DNA from: Variovorax paradoxus B4
GTDB lineage: Bacteria; Pseudomonadota; Gammaproteobacteria; Burkholderiales; Burkholderiaceae_C
Reading direction: 5' to 3'
Assembly: GCF_000463015.1 (NCBI RefSeq)
Contig: NC_022247.1
Coordinates: 1,736,001-1,800,000 of the forward strand
Length of the DNA stretch: 64,000 bases
The notes under the pieces were generated by a model, which did not search any database, was not told the DNA's origin, and saw only the letters and a list, made by a program, of their open reading frames with translations. Of the stretch, positions 52,992 through 63,541 are shown one piece after another. The position numbers and the translations under genes are program-made. Each line of letters opens with the position of its first letter. Positions within the stretch are counted from its first letter, which is position 1.

Positions 52992-53738
52992 GTGAATCCA
53001 CACACAGGGACCAAGCCGGGGACAAGGCCGAAGGACGAGGCACCCACGCTGGACCGCACCACTTTCGGTCATCGCCTGCGGGCCGCGCGCAAGCGTTTCG
53101 GTTGGACGCTGGCGCAGCTGGCCGAGCGCTCGGGCGTGTCGATCACCACCATTTCGCGCGCCGAGCGCGGGCAGCTGGCGCTGGGCTACGAGAACTTCAC
53201 CGCGCTCGGCCACGCGCTGGAAATGGACATGAACGCCATGTTCGCGGGCGCCGGCGTCAAGCCCGCGCAGCTCGACGGGCCGGTCGTCACGCGCGCGGGG
53301 AAGGGCGTCGTGTACCGCGGCCTGTCGATCGCCTACGAGTTCCTCGGCACCACGGCGGCCGGCAAGCAGATGAGCCCCATCGTGGGCACCGTGCATGCGC
53401 GCCGCATCCATGGCCCGGAAGACTTCGTTCGGCACACCGGCGAGGAATTCGCCTATGTGCTGTCGGGCGAGATCGAGGTGCACTTCGACAACGGCGAAGT
53501 GGTGCACCTTGCGCGCGGCGACTCGCTGTATTTCGACAGCCGCATCGGCCATGCCTACGTGAGCGTGAGCCGGCAGCTCGCGAAGATCGTGGGCATGACC
53601 ACGGCGGAGAGCGGGCACATGAGGTCGGCGCGCGAGGCGCCTGCATCCGGGCCGGTGGGGAAGGCGCCATCCAGACTCAGGCCCGGATCCAAGCCCGCAG
53701 CCGCCACGAAGAAAGCCACGCGAGGTCGCGGAGCCTGA
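52992..53738 (+). CDS. XRE-family regulator with C-terminal cupin domain
   Basis: A 248-residue regulator; GTG start at 52992, chosen because the frame upstream runs through the operators and has no family likeness. The HTH_3 domain is at about 22-80 (FGHRLRAARKRFGWTLAQLA, SGVSITTISRAERGQLALG) and a cupin_2 domain at about 130-200 (EEFAYVLSGEIEVHFDNGEVVHLARGDSLYFDS). A basic Lys/Arg-rich tail follows. Such proteins sense a small molecule through the cupin and repress nearby amino-acid or amine catabolism. Three TTGCG/CGCAA palindromes between it and the DAO gene are the likely binding sites. Confidence 0.9.
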   Translation: MNPHTGTKPGTRPKDEAPTLDRTTFGHRLRAARKRFGWTLAQLAERSGVSITTISRAERGQLALGYENFTALGHALEMDMNAMFAGAGVKPAQLDGPVVTRAGKGVVYRGLSIAYEFLGTTAAGKQMSPIVGTVHARRIHGPEDFVRHTGEEFAYVLSGEIEVHFDNGEVVHLARGDSLYFDSRIGHAYVSVSRQLAKIVGMTTAESGHMRSAREAPASGPVGKAPSRLRPGSKPAAATKKATRGRGA

Positions 53739-53814
53739 CGCTTCGCCGCGCTGTCCTGCTGTCGCCGATTTGCGCGCGAATGCTGGCGAGGGTCGCTATG
53801 CTGGCGCCCGCCAT

Positions 53815-54619
53815 CTGAAGATCCTGGCCGATGCAGGATGGCGCGACTACGACACGCTCACGGTGCTCATGAATCCCGACGAAGAGGTGGGCTCGGTCGG
53901 CTCCGGCGAGCTCATCGCGGCCATGGCCGATCAGCACGACACGGTCCTGTCGTTCGAGCCAACCGCCGCCAAGTCGGTGGCCAAGGGCGAATCGCTGCTG
54001 CTGGGCGCGGCAGGCATCGCGCAGGCCACGCTCGAAGTGAAGGGCCGGGCATCGCATGCGGATGCAGCACCCGAGTTGGGTCGCAACGCCCTGTACGAGC
54101 TGTCATACCATTTGCTGCAGACCGGGGATGTCGCGAAGGACATCCCCGGTGTCGCGCTCAACTGGACCGTGGCGCGCGCGACCGGCCCGATCAACCAGAT
54201 CACCGAAAAGGCCCGGGCACTCGGCGACATCCGCATCACGCAGCCCGGCGCCGAGAAGAAGCTGGAGGCCTGCGTTGCAGGCGAAGATCGCGAGCGGCAA
54301 GCTGGTGCCCGATACCGAGACCACGGTCAAGGTCGAAGTGGGCCGCCCGGCCTTCGTGGCAGGCGAGAAGGGCCGCGCACTGGCCGAGAAGGCCCAGGCC
54401 ATCTACAAGGAAATCGACCGCGAACTCGCTCTCACGCCAATGACCGGCGGCGGCACCGACGCGGGCTATGCGGGTCGTTCGGGCAAGGCCACCGTGGTCG
54501 AGAGCTTCGGCCTTGCTGGCTTCGGCTATCACGCACGCGACGAATACATCGAGGTCGACTCGATCGTGCCGCGCCTCTATCTCGTCACTCGGCTGCTGAC
54601 GGAAATCGGCAAGCAGTAA
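53815..54619 (+). pseudogene. Truncated and frameshifted M20 metallopeptidase
   Basis: The sequence aligns by eye with the C-terminal two thirds of the intact M20 enzyme at 35229-36512 (DYDTLTVLMNPDEEVGSVGS, RASHADAAPELGRNALYELS, MTGGGTDAGY, EVDSIVPRLYLVTRLL). The N-terminal about 160 residues, including the signal peptide and the AHMDTVY metal site, are missing. A one-base insertion near 54271 moves the frame between KKLEA and LQAKIASG. No start or ribosome site fits. It is a dead paralogue. Confidence 0.88.
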
Positions 54620-54640
54620 CGGGCGTCGCGGCGGCCGCCC

Positions 54641-56581
<1,941 letters not shown>

Positions 56582-56737
56582 CTGGAGTTCCTGTGGGCGT
56601 AGACGTCACGCCCTCGAAACTCTTCAACGGCGCGCCACCTGTGGCGACGACGCCAGCGTGCATCGCCGATGCAACGGTCTGTGTCGGCGTTGCGCCGCCT
56701 GTGCTGTCGGCGCAGAACCACAAGCGCCGCAGGCGCT

Positions 56738-57439
56738 CTATTTGGCGCCGCCCGTGTATTTGGTGACGCTCGTCGCGTTCACGTGGTAGCCGCTCACGCC
56801 CATCATCGAATCGTTGCGCAGGGTCTGCAGCTTGCCGGTGACCCACACGGTGTCCATGGCGCGGAACTTGGCGCCCTTGGGCGTCACCACGTGCAGGATC
56901 TGGTTGGCCGGCGGCGGCGGGGTGTGGATGCAGGCGCCGAAGTAGGGCACGAGCAGGAACTCGGTCACTTCGCCCTTCGCTTCTTCGAGCGGCACGATGA
57001 AGCCCGGGATCTTGATGTCCGCGCCGTTCATGGCCGGGTTGGTCGGCGCGTTGTTCGACACTTCCTGCATCTTCATGAGCAGCTCGTTGGCACGCGGGTC
57101 GCCGTCGTTGAGCGCGCTCAGGTCCATGCCCTTGAATTCCTTGGCCGGATCCCAGTCCTTGGGCACGAGTTCTTCCCAGGTGATCTGGCGCGGCTGGCCC
57201 GGCGGGGCCTTGGCTGTTGCGGCAGGCGGTGCGGCCTTGCCGCCGAGCGGGTTCGATGCGGTGGTGTCCTTGGGCGCCGGGTCGGCGGCCCACGCAACCA
57301 GCGAAAGCATCGATGTTCCAAGTGCCAGCGCCACAGTTCCAGAAACACCGCGGAACCGGCTTTGCCGGGCCGCTGGTGTTGCCCCCTGCAAGGGGGTTGG
57401 CGTAGCGACACGAAGTGCGCGAAGACTGGGGGTGTACAT
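56738..57439 (-). CDS. DUF3299 domain protein, exported
   Basis: A 233-residue protein. The DUF3299 core is in the second half (KIPGFIVPLEEAKGEVTEFL, VPYFGACIHTPPPPANQ, NDSMMGVSGYHVNA). A hydrophobic segment VALALGTSMLSLVAWAA (about 37-53) acts as signal or anchor. The start ATG 57439 has GAGGA upstream and is two bases after the permease stop. Residues 2-20 are encoded by a copy of the short GC-rich repeat, so the natural N-terminus may have been extended by repeat insertion. DUF3299 proteins often occur beside zinc-type ABC systems, as here. Confidence 0.85.
   Translation of the reverse strand: MYTPSLRALRVATPTPLQGATPAARQSRFRGVSGTVALALGTSMLSLVAWAADPAPKDTTASNPLGGKAAPPAATAKAPPGQPRQITWEELVPKDWDPAKEFKGMDLSALNDGDPRANELLMKMQEVSNNAPTNPAMNGADIKIPGFIVPLEEAKGEVTEFLLVPYFGACIHTPPPPANQILHVVTPKGAKFRAMDTVWVTGKLQTLRNDSMMGVSGYHVNATSVTKYTGGAK
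57382..57434 (-). repeat. Short GC-rich interspersed repeat, copy B (inside a coding region)
   Basis: CCCCCTTGCAGGGGG-type hairpin (57382-57396, arms CCCCCT and AGGGGG), then ACACGAAGTG and CTGGGGGTG, the same parts in the same order as copy A at 705-753. It encodes the first about 20 residues of the DUF3299 protein on the opposite strand. Confidence 0.6.
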
Positions 57440-57441
57440 AT

Positions 57442-58704
57442 CTAAATCCTCGGGGAGAGGCCGTCGGCCAACGAAAGCCAGTAGGCACGGATGCCCGGCA
57501 GCAGGCTCGCCAGCCAGCCCGCGGCCAGCAGGCTCGCCATCAGCAGCCATTCATTCAGTGTAGGTTCCGAAAGGCTCAATGTCAGCCCGAACTGCGACTG
57601 CAGCCATGGCGCGAGCAGGGCGATGCCAAGCACCGCCATCACCACGCCGAAGGCCACGCCCAGCACGGTGACCATGGCGCCCTCGAGCGCGAGCAGCGCC
57701 AGCACGTGGCGCAGGCCGGCGCCCACGGCGCGCAGCACGGCCAGCTCGCGCCGCCTTTCGTTCAGCCCGGCCATCACCACCGAGACCAGGCCCGCAAGGC
57801 TCACCAGCGCCACCAGCGCCGACATCAGCAGCAGCGCGTTCTCGCCGATGCCGATCACGCTCCACAGCTCGTCGAGCGCCACGCCGGGCAGGATGGCCAT
57901 CAGCGGTTCGCCGGTGTAGGTGGAAATCCAGCGCTGCACGCCGAACACGGCGGAGCGGTTCTTCAGGCCCACGAGCGCGGCCGTCACGTTCTTGGGCGTG
58001 AGGTCGAACTTGCGCACCTGCTCGGCCGGAATCTTCACGCCCGGCATCGGCGCGCCGCCCGCCCATTCGAGGTGGATGGCTTCCATCGCCTCGAGGCCGA
58101 TGTGCACCGTGCGGTCGACCGGCGTGCCGGTGCGCGCGAGCACGCCCACCACGGTGAAGGGCTTGTCGGCATGCTCGGCCGCATTGAGTTCGCCGCTGCC
58201 GTGCGCGAGCGTGATCTTCTGGCCGACGTGGTAGCCGAGCTTGTCGGCCACCTCGGCGCCCACCACCGCATCGAACAGCGCGCTGAAGGGCTTGCCTTCG
58301 CGCAGCGCGAGCGACTGGCGGTTGCCGTAGCGAAAGCGCGTGAAGTACTCGGGCGAGGTGGCCAGCACCGCGAAGCCGCGGTGCGAATCGCCCAGCGAGA
58401 GCGGCACCACCCAGTCGACGCCGGGGTGCGCGGCCAGCGCCTGCACGCTCTTCCACGAGATGTTGTTGGTGGCCGCGCCGATGCGGAACACCGAGTACAG
58501 CAGCAGCTGCGTGGAGCCGGTGCGCGCGCCGACGATCAGGTCGGTGCCCGAGACGGACGATGCGAAGTTCTCGCGCAGTTCGGTGCGGATGCGCTCGACG
58601 CCGAGCAAGAGGAAGGTCGACAGCGCGATCGAGAACACCGTGAGCGCCAGCGTGAAGCGCCGGTTCCAGGCGCTGCGCCAGGCGATGGAAAAAAGCGCCT
58701 TCAT
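57442..58704 (-). CDS. ABC transporter permease (MacB/FtsX-type)
   Basis: A 420-residue permease with one N-terminal helix (LALTVFSIALSTFLLLGV), a large periplasmic MacB_PCD domain (about 45-285) and three C-terminal helices including the FtsX core (LVSLAGLVSVVMAGLNERRRELAVLRAVGAG). Partners are the ATPase gene upstream (one-base gap) and the DUF3299 gene downstream (two bases). Such permeases often move lipoproteins or peptides, or act as mechanotransmitters; next to a ZrgA-like gene a zinc-related role is proposed. Confidence 0.88.
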   Translation of the reverse strand: MKALFSIAWRSAWNRRFTLALTVFSIALSTFLLLGVERIRTELRENFASSVSGTDLIVGARTGSTQLLLYSVFRIGAATNNISWKSVQALAAHPGVDWVVPLSLGDSHRGFAVLATSPEYFTRFRYGNRQSLALREGKPFSALFDAVVGAEVADKLGYHVGQKITLAHGSGELNAAEHADKPFTVVGVLARTGTPVDRTVHIGLEAMEAIHLEWAGGAPMPGVKIPAEQVRKFDLTPKNVTAALVGLKNRSAVFGVQRWISTYTGEPLMAILPGVALDELWSVIGIGENALLLMSALVALVSLAGLVSVVMAGLNERRRELAVLRAVGAGLRHVLALLALEGAMVTVLGVAFGVVMAVLGIALLAPWLQSQFGLTLSLSEPTLNEWLLMASLLAAGWLASLLPGIRAYWLSLADGLSPRI

Positions 58705-58705
58705 C

Positions 58706-59452
58706 TCAGCTGTCCGCCGCCATGGCCGCCGGCGCCGCGCGGTTGATCTCGGGCAGCAGCACATGCCGCGCAAAACGCTGCGCAATGCGCTGGTCGTGGC
58801 TCACGAACACGAGCGCGCTGTTGTTCACGGCGCAGGCCGTCAGCAGCACGTCGAGAAACGCTTCGCGCCGGTCTTCGTCGAGTGCGGAGGTGGGTTCGTC
58901 GGCAATCACCACTTCGGGCTGGCCGATGAGCGCGCGCGCAGCGGCCACGCGCTGCTGCTGGCCCACGGAGAGCTGCATCGCCTGGCGCTTCCACAGGCTG
59001 CGGTCGAGCCCCATCTGCTCGAGCAGGTGCTCGGCCTCTTCGCGCGCGCTGCCTCCCCGCGCGGCCTGGGACTCGCGCCGCTGCGAGAAGCGGCAGGGCA
59101 GCAGCACGTTGTCGAGCACGCTCAGATACGGCAGCAGGTTGAATTGCTGAAAGATGTAGCCGACGTGGGCGACGCGGCAGCGGTCGCGCGCGGCGCCCGA
59201 GAGCTGCGACCAGTCGTGCCCCAGCAGCGAGACGCGGCCTTCGTCCGCCACCAGCACGCCGGCCAGCAGCGACAGCAGCGTGCTCTTGCCGCAACCGCTC
59301 GGGCCGTGCAGGAAGACCGCCTCGCCCGCGGTGATGCGCAAGGCCTCGATGTCGATGCATGGCTTTGGCATGCCGGGCCACGAGAAGCGCAGCCCTTCGG
59401 CGGCGAGCACCACGCGCAATGGCGCGGCCTCGCCCTGGGGGACGGTGCTCAC
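58706..59452 (-). CDS. ABC transporter ATP-binding protein (LolD/MacB-like)
   Basis: A 248-residue ATPase with Walker A GPSGCGKST at 50-58, Q-loop YIFQQFNLLPYLSV, signature LSVGQQQRV and Walker B VVIADEPTSALD. This form belongs to the LolD/MacB/FtsE branch and works with the following permease. It begins four bases after zrgA ends, so all three are translated together. Confidence 0.9.
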   Translation of the reverse strand: MSTVPQGEAAPLRVVLAAEGLRFSWPGMPKPCIDIEALRITAGEAVFLHGPSGCGKSTLLSLLAGVLVADEGRVSLLGHDWSQLSGAARDRCRVAHVGYIFQQFNLLPYLSVLDNVLLPCRFSQRRESQAARGGSAREEAEHLLEQMGLDRSLWKRQAMQLSVGQQQRVAAARALIGQPEVVIADEPTSALDEDRREAFLDVLLTACAVNNSALVFVSHDQRIAQRFARHVLLPEINRAAPAAMAADS

Positions 59453-59456
59453 AGCG

Positions 59457-60035
59457 TCACTTGCCCCAGGTCAGGCGAACGGGCTGGGCGGCCTGCGCGC
59501 CTGCCGGGCGCTTGAGCTGGCGCTTGAACTGGCCTTGTGCGGAAGCAATCTGCGAATCGATCTGGCGCGTGCCCTTGAAGGCGGAGAAAAGATTCACGTC
59601 GATGAACTTTGCCGCGGCCGCGTTGGTGCAGTTGAAGGAAAAAGTGGCGTCGAGGTCGGCATGGCCCGCGGGCTCGCCCGGGTCGGGACTGCCGAGGCCC
59701 AGTGCGCTGGAGCGCAGCTCGACCGGGCCGAGCTTGCAGTTGGCGGCCGGGTCGATGGCAAAGAGCTTGTCGGCCGCGCGCAGCTGGGCGATGGCGTCCT
59801 CGGCGGTCTTCTTCTCGGCATCGGTCTTGGGCGCGCGCTCGAAGCCGACGATGTTGTCGAGCGGGGACTCCATGTTGATCACGACCGTGGGGCCGTCGAT
59901 GGCCACGTCGAGCTTGAGCTGGCCGTGCACATGCGCATGCTGCTGCTGGGCCTGGGCGGAAAGAAAGGGGGCTGCGAACAGTGCCGCGGCGAATGCGAAG
60001 CCGGATGAAATGCGTCGAAGTCGGATCTGTTTCAT
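59457..60035 (-). CDS. ZrgA-family zinc-uptake-associated protein (DUF2796)
   Basis: A 192-residue exported protein. The signal peptide is residues 1-30 (LRRISSGFAFAAALFAAPFLSAQA). The mature protein starts with the His-containing AHVHGQLKLDVAIDG, typical of DUF2796/ZrgA, with SPLDNIVGFERAPKTDAE next and FSFNCTNAAAAKFIDVNLF in the middle. ZrgA is needed for zinc uptake in Vibrio. Here the ABC genes after it fit the same system. The start ATG overlaps the sulfurtransferase stop by four bases. Confidence 0.87.
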   Translation of the reverse strand: MKQIRLRRISSGFAFAAALFAAPFLSAQAQQQHAHVHGQLKLDVAIDGPTVVINMESPLDNIVGFERAPKTDAEKKTAEDAIAQLRAADKLFAIDPAANCKLGPVELRSSALGLGSPDPGEPAGHADLDATFSFNCTNAAAAKFIDVNLFSAFKGTRQIDSQIASAQGQFKRQLKRPAGAQAAQPVRLTWGK

Positions 60036-60940
60036 GGTTCTGCGCCTTGCCGGGTCGGCAGCCCCGGCGTGTTGCTCCATTCGCTCCAGCTGCCGGCATA
60101 GAGCGCTGTCGTCCCAAGGCCCGCGATCTGCATCGCGAGCAGGTTGGGCACAGCGCTCACGCCGCTGCCGCATTGATGGACGACCGTCGCCGGATCGCGT
60201 CCCGCGAGCAGCGCGTCGAACTCGGCGCGCAATTGCGATGCCGGCTTGAACTTGCCGTCGGGGCCGAGGTTCTCGGCGAAGGGCCGGTTCAGAGCCCCGG
60301 GGATGTGACCCGCGATGGGGTCCAGAGGTTCCACCTCTCCGCGATAACGTGCGGCGGCACGCGCGTCGATCAGGTTCTGGTCAGGCTGGCCGAGCCGGCG
60401 CACCACGGCGTCGGTGGTCACGAGCCTTGCCAGCGGTTCGCCCGGCACGAAGTTCGACTGGAAGTGCGCCGGCTCCTCGCGGTTCGTGACTTCGCCGCCC
60501 GCGGCCTGCCACGCCTGCAGGCCGCCGTCGAGCACGGCCACGGCATCGTGGCCCATCCACTTGAGCATCCACCAGAGCCGGCCGCAATAGTTGGCGCCGT
60601 TGCGGTCGTACGCCACGGCCTGCATGTTGTTGGAAAAGCCGATGCTCGACAGCCAGGCCGCGAACCTCTCGCGGCTCGGCAGCGGATGGCGCCCGCCCGA
60701 GGCCGGCACGCCGTCTTCCTGCGCAATGACCACGTCGCCATGCGAGCCGGGCACGCCGTGCTTCGCGCTGAGGTGGGCGTCGAGGTCGGCATGCAGTGCG
60801 CCGGGGATGTGCGCAGCGGCATATTGCTGCGCGCCGGCTTCGGGCTTCATGAGGTCGAAGCTGCAGTCGAAGACCATGAGGGGCACGTCGCCAGCCTGCA
60901 GCTGCTGGAGTTGTTCGACGCTGACGAGGGTGGTGCACAT
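60032..60940 (-). CDS. sseA: Thiosulfate/3-mercaptopyruvate sulfurtransferase
   Basis: A 302-residue tandem rhodanese. The catalytic Cys257 is in the loop CGSGVSA (257-263), the 3-mercaptopyruvate sulfurtransferase type rather than the thiosulfate type. CSFDLMKPEAGAQQYAAAHIPGA marks the first domain and IDARAAARYRGEVEP the second. It transfers sulfur from mercaptopyruvate to thiols or cyanide in the cytosol. It overlaps zrgA by four bases and lies 37 bp after an EamA transporter gene, so it is in the same operon. Confidence 0.92.
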   Translation of the reverse strand: MCTTLVSVEQLQQLQAGDVPLMVFDCSFDLMKPEAGAQQYAAAHIPGALHADLDAHLSAKHGVPGSHGDVVIAQEDGVPASGGRHPLPSRERFAAWLSSIGFSNNMQAVAYDRNGANYCGRLWWMLKWMGHDAVAVLDGGLQAWQAAGGEVTNREEPAHFQSNFVPGEPLARLVTTDAVVRRLGQPDQNLIDARAAARYRGEVEPLDPIAGHIPGALNRPFAENLGPDGKFKPASQLRAEFDALLAGRDPATVVHQCGSGVSAVPNLLAMQIAGLGTTALYAGSWSEWSNTPGLPTRQGAEP

Positions 60941-60977
60941 GGCGGGGTTCCTTCGTTGTCGACGGGTTCGATGCGGA

Positions 60978-61910
60978 TCAGTGTTCTTCGGCCGGCGCCT
61001 TGGGCACTGCACGCTGGCGCAGCACGGTGGCCGCAATGCCGCTCACGATGATGAGCGCCATGCCGGCCCAGCCGGCGGCGTCGATGCGGTCGTCGAACAG
61101 CACCACGCTGTAGAACGCCGCAAAGATGATGCCGGAGTACTGCAGGTTGGCCACCAGGAGCGTACCGGCCTGCGTCTTGGCCGTGGCGTAGGCGCGCGTC
61201 ATGCAAAGCTGCCCGAGAGCCGCCAGGAGGCCGATCGGCAGCAGCCACAGCGCATGCTGCCACGTCCAGGAGTTTCCGTCCGAAAACCCGGTGGCAGCCG
61301 TGGCGAAAGCGCCGGCCACGGCCGAGCCGGCCGCGAAATAGAACACCGTGCGCAGCTCGGGTTCGCCGATGCGCGACAGCGCCACCACCTGCATGTAGGC
61401 GAATGCGGCCGTGAGGCCCGACAGCAGGCCCAGCATCCCCGCGAAGCCGTCGCTGCCGCTGACCGAAGGCTTGAGCATCAGCACCACGCCGACGAAGCCC
61501 GCGAGCACGGTCAGCGCGAGCGTGCCCTGCAGCGGCGGGCGCTCGATGCGGCCATCGCGCCCGGGCACCGGCACCCAGGCCAGCAGCGCGCCGCCGACCA
61601 GGAAGGCCGCGATCCACACGCTGCTCATGTAGTTGAGCGTGACGGCCGTGGCCAGCGGCATGTGGGCAATGGCATAGAACCACGCGCCGAGCGACACCAC
61701 GCCGATGGTGCTGCGCCAGGCATGCATGCCGGGGTAGCGGGTGGCCATGGAGACGCCGCGGTTGCGCGCCAGCAGCCACAGGAACACGATGCCGATCAGG
61801 CCGCGCCCGAGCACCATCTCGCCGCTGTTGAACCAGGCCGAGGCGATCTTCACGACCACGCTCATGGTGGCGAACAAAAAGGCGCCGAGCACCATCCAGA
61901 GTGCTTGCAC
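60978..61910 (-). CDS. DMT-family (EamA) transporter
   Basis: A 310-residue protein with about ten helices in two EamA repeats (for example LGAFLFATMSVVVKIASAWF and LWLLPIGLLAALGQLCMTRAYA). I used the GTG at 61910 (QALWMVLGAF follows), eight bases after the oxygenase stop; the ATG at 61895 is the alternative. Substrate is unknown; this family exports amino acids and other small metabolites at the inner membrane. It is in the operon with the Rieske oxygenase and the sulfurtransferase. Confidence 0.88.
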   Translation of the reverse strand: MQALWMVLGAFLFATMSVVVKIASAWFNSGEMVLGRGLIGIVFLWLLARNRGVSMATRYPGMHAWRSTIGVVSLGAWFYAIAHMPLATAVTLNYMSSVWIAAFLVGGALLAWVPVPGRDGRIERPPLQGTLALTVLAGFVGVVLMLKPSVSGSDGFAGMLGLLSGLTAAFAYMQVVALSRIGEPELRTVFYFAAGSAVAGAFATAATGFSDGNSWTWQHALWLLPIGLLAALGQLCMTRAYATAKTQAGTLLVANLQYSGIIFAAFYSVVLFDDRIDAAGWAGMALIIVSGIAATVLRQRAVPKAPAEEH

Positions 61911-61918
61911 TGCTCGGC

Positions 61919-63061
61919 TCAGGCGTTGTTCTGCATCGCGCTGCGGTACCACTCGTGGAACTGCTGCATGCCGTCTTCCATCGGGCTCTGGTAGGGGCCG
62001 CTCTCGTCGTCGCCGCGCAGCATGAGCGCGCGGCGGCCGGCGTCCATGCGCTCGGCGATCTCGTCGTCTTCCACGCAGGTTTCCATGTAGGCGGCCTGCT
62101 GGGCCTCGACGAATTCGCGCTCGAAGGCCACGATTTCCTCGGGGTAGAAGAACTCGATCATGTTGAGCGTCCTGGTGGGGCTCACCGGATGCAGCGTCGA
62201 CACGGTGAGCACGTGCGGATACCACTCGACCATCACGTGCGGGTAGTAGGTGAGCCAGATGGCGCCGTACTTGGGCGGCTTGCCTTCGCGGTACTTGAGC
62301 AGCTGCTCCTGCCACTTCTGGTAGATGGGGCTGCCCGCGCGGCCGAGCCGGTTGGCCACGCCCACGGTCTGCACCGAGAAGTTGCGGTTGAACTCCCAGC
62401 GCAGGTCGTCGCAGGTGACGAAGCTGCCCAGGCCGGGATGGAACGGGCCGACGTGGTAGTCCTCGAGGTAGACCTCGATGAAGGTCTTCCAGTTGTAGTT
62501 GCACTCGTGCAGCTCGACCCGGTCGAGCGCGTAGCCCGTGAAGTCGAGGTCGGCACGCGGGCCGAGTTCGGCCATGTCGGCCGCCACGTCGCGCCCGCCG
62601 CCGTCGGGGCCGCGTTCGAACAGCAGGCCGTTCCACTCGGTGAGCGGATAGTTGTGCAGGTTGAGGCAGGGGTCCTGCTGGAAGTGCGGCGCGCCGATCA
62701 GCGTGCCCGTGGTGCGCGCGTCGCTCGCCGCATAGGTCCAGCGGTGCAGCGGGCACACGATGTTGCCGCCGGTCTGGCTGTCGAGCTGGCCGCGGCCCTG
62801 CAGGATCAGCGCCTGCCGGTGGCGGCACACGTTGGAAATGAGTTCCACGCCCTTGGGCGTGTGCACCAGCGCGCGGCCCTGGTGCTCCTGCGGCAGGGTG
62901 TGGAAGTTGCCGGGCTCGGGCACGGCAAGCCGGTGGCCCACGTAGCGCGGGCCGTGCGCGAACAGCGTTTGCATTTCGCGCGCATAGAGCGACTCGTCGA
63001 AGTACGCGGAAACTGGAAGTTGGCTCGTGGCCTGCTGCAGTTGAAGACTTAAATCAGACAT
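61919..63061 (-). CDS. Rieske non-heme iron oxygenase, alpha subunit type
   Basis: A 380-residue oxygenase. The [2Fe-2S] Rieske ligands are Cys79, His81, Cys103 and His106 (CRHRQ, CPLHRW); the catalytic iron ligands are His203 and His208 in [11 protein letters not shown]. No reductase or beta-subunit gene adjoins, so it may be a homomultimeric type (as for choline- or carnitine-like monooxygenases) with electron partners elsewhere. It is the first gene of the minus-strand operon and divergent from xseB. Start ATG 63061 gives the normal family N-terminus. Confidence 0.9.
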   Translation of the reverse strand: MSDLSLQLQQATSQLPVSAYFDESLYAREMQTLFAHGPRYVGHRLAVPEPGNFHTLPQEHQGRALVHTPKGVELISNVCRHRQALILQGRGQLDSQTGGNIVCPLHRWTYAASDARTTGTLIGAPHFQQDPCLNLHNYPLTEWNGLLFERGPDGGGRDVAADMAELGPRADLDFTGYALDRVELHECNYNWKTFIEVYLEDYHVGPFHPGLGSFVTCDDLRWEFNRNFSVQTVGVANRLGRAGSPIYQKWQEQLLKYREGKPPKYGAIWLTYYPHVMVEWYPHVLTVSTLHPVSPTRTLNMIEFFYPEEIVAFEREFVEAQQAAYMETCVEDDEIAERMDAGRRALMLRGDDESGPYQSPMEDGMQQFHEWYRSAMQNNA

Positions 63062-63274
63062 GGAGGACCTGACCAAGCTCCCCACAGGGAGAAAAAAGGA
63101 AAAGACGGAAGGCGCCGTCTGGAGGGCGACGGCCCGAAGAGTTGTGCCGGGTTGGCCGGCATGGGAAGCCAGGATTGTACCCAAGGGGGCAGCACAGTGC
63201 CCGTGGCGCGCCACATGCCGGCGCCCGTTTGGTTCCCCGCCCTAAAATGCGCGGTTTCACACTCGTTGTCTCGC

Positions 63275-63541
63275 ATGCCCAAGGTCCCTTCTTCCTCCAC
63301 GTCCAGCCCGGCAGCCACGCCCGACACGGGGCCGCTGCCGGCCAGCTACGAAGCCGGGCTCCAGGAGTTGGAACAATTGGTTGCAGAACTCGAGTCGGGC
63401 CAGTTGCCGCTCGACCAGTTGCTCGGCAGCTACCAGCGCGGTGCGGCGCTGCTCGCCTTCTGCCGCGAAAAGCTCCAGGCGGTCGAAGACCAGATCAAGG
63501 TGCTCGACGCGGGCAGCCTCAAGCCCTGGACCGCCGAATGA
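63275..63541 (+). CDS. xseB: Exodeoxyribonuclease VII small subunit
   Basis: An 88-residue protein. After a Ser/Pro-rich leader of about 20 residues comes the helical hairpin [32 protein letters not shown], the XseB core that stabilises the XseA nuclease. The ATG overlaps nothing upstream; TAAAAT at 63243-63248 is a possible -10. The stop overlaps the ispA start (ATGA). The xseB-ispA pair is conserved in Proteobacteria, where it often precedes dxs. Confidence 0.93.
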   Translation: MPKVPSSSTSSPAATPDTGPLPASYEAGLQELEQLVAELESGQLPLDQLLGSYQRGAALLAFCREKLQAVEDQIKVLDAGSLKPWTAE

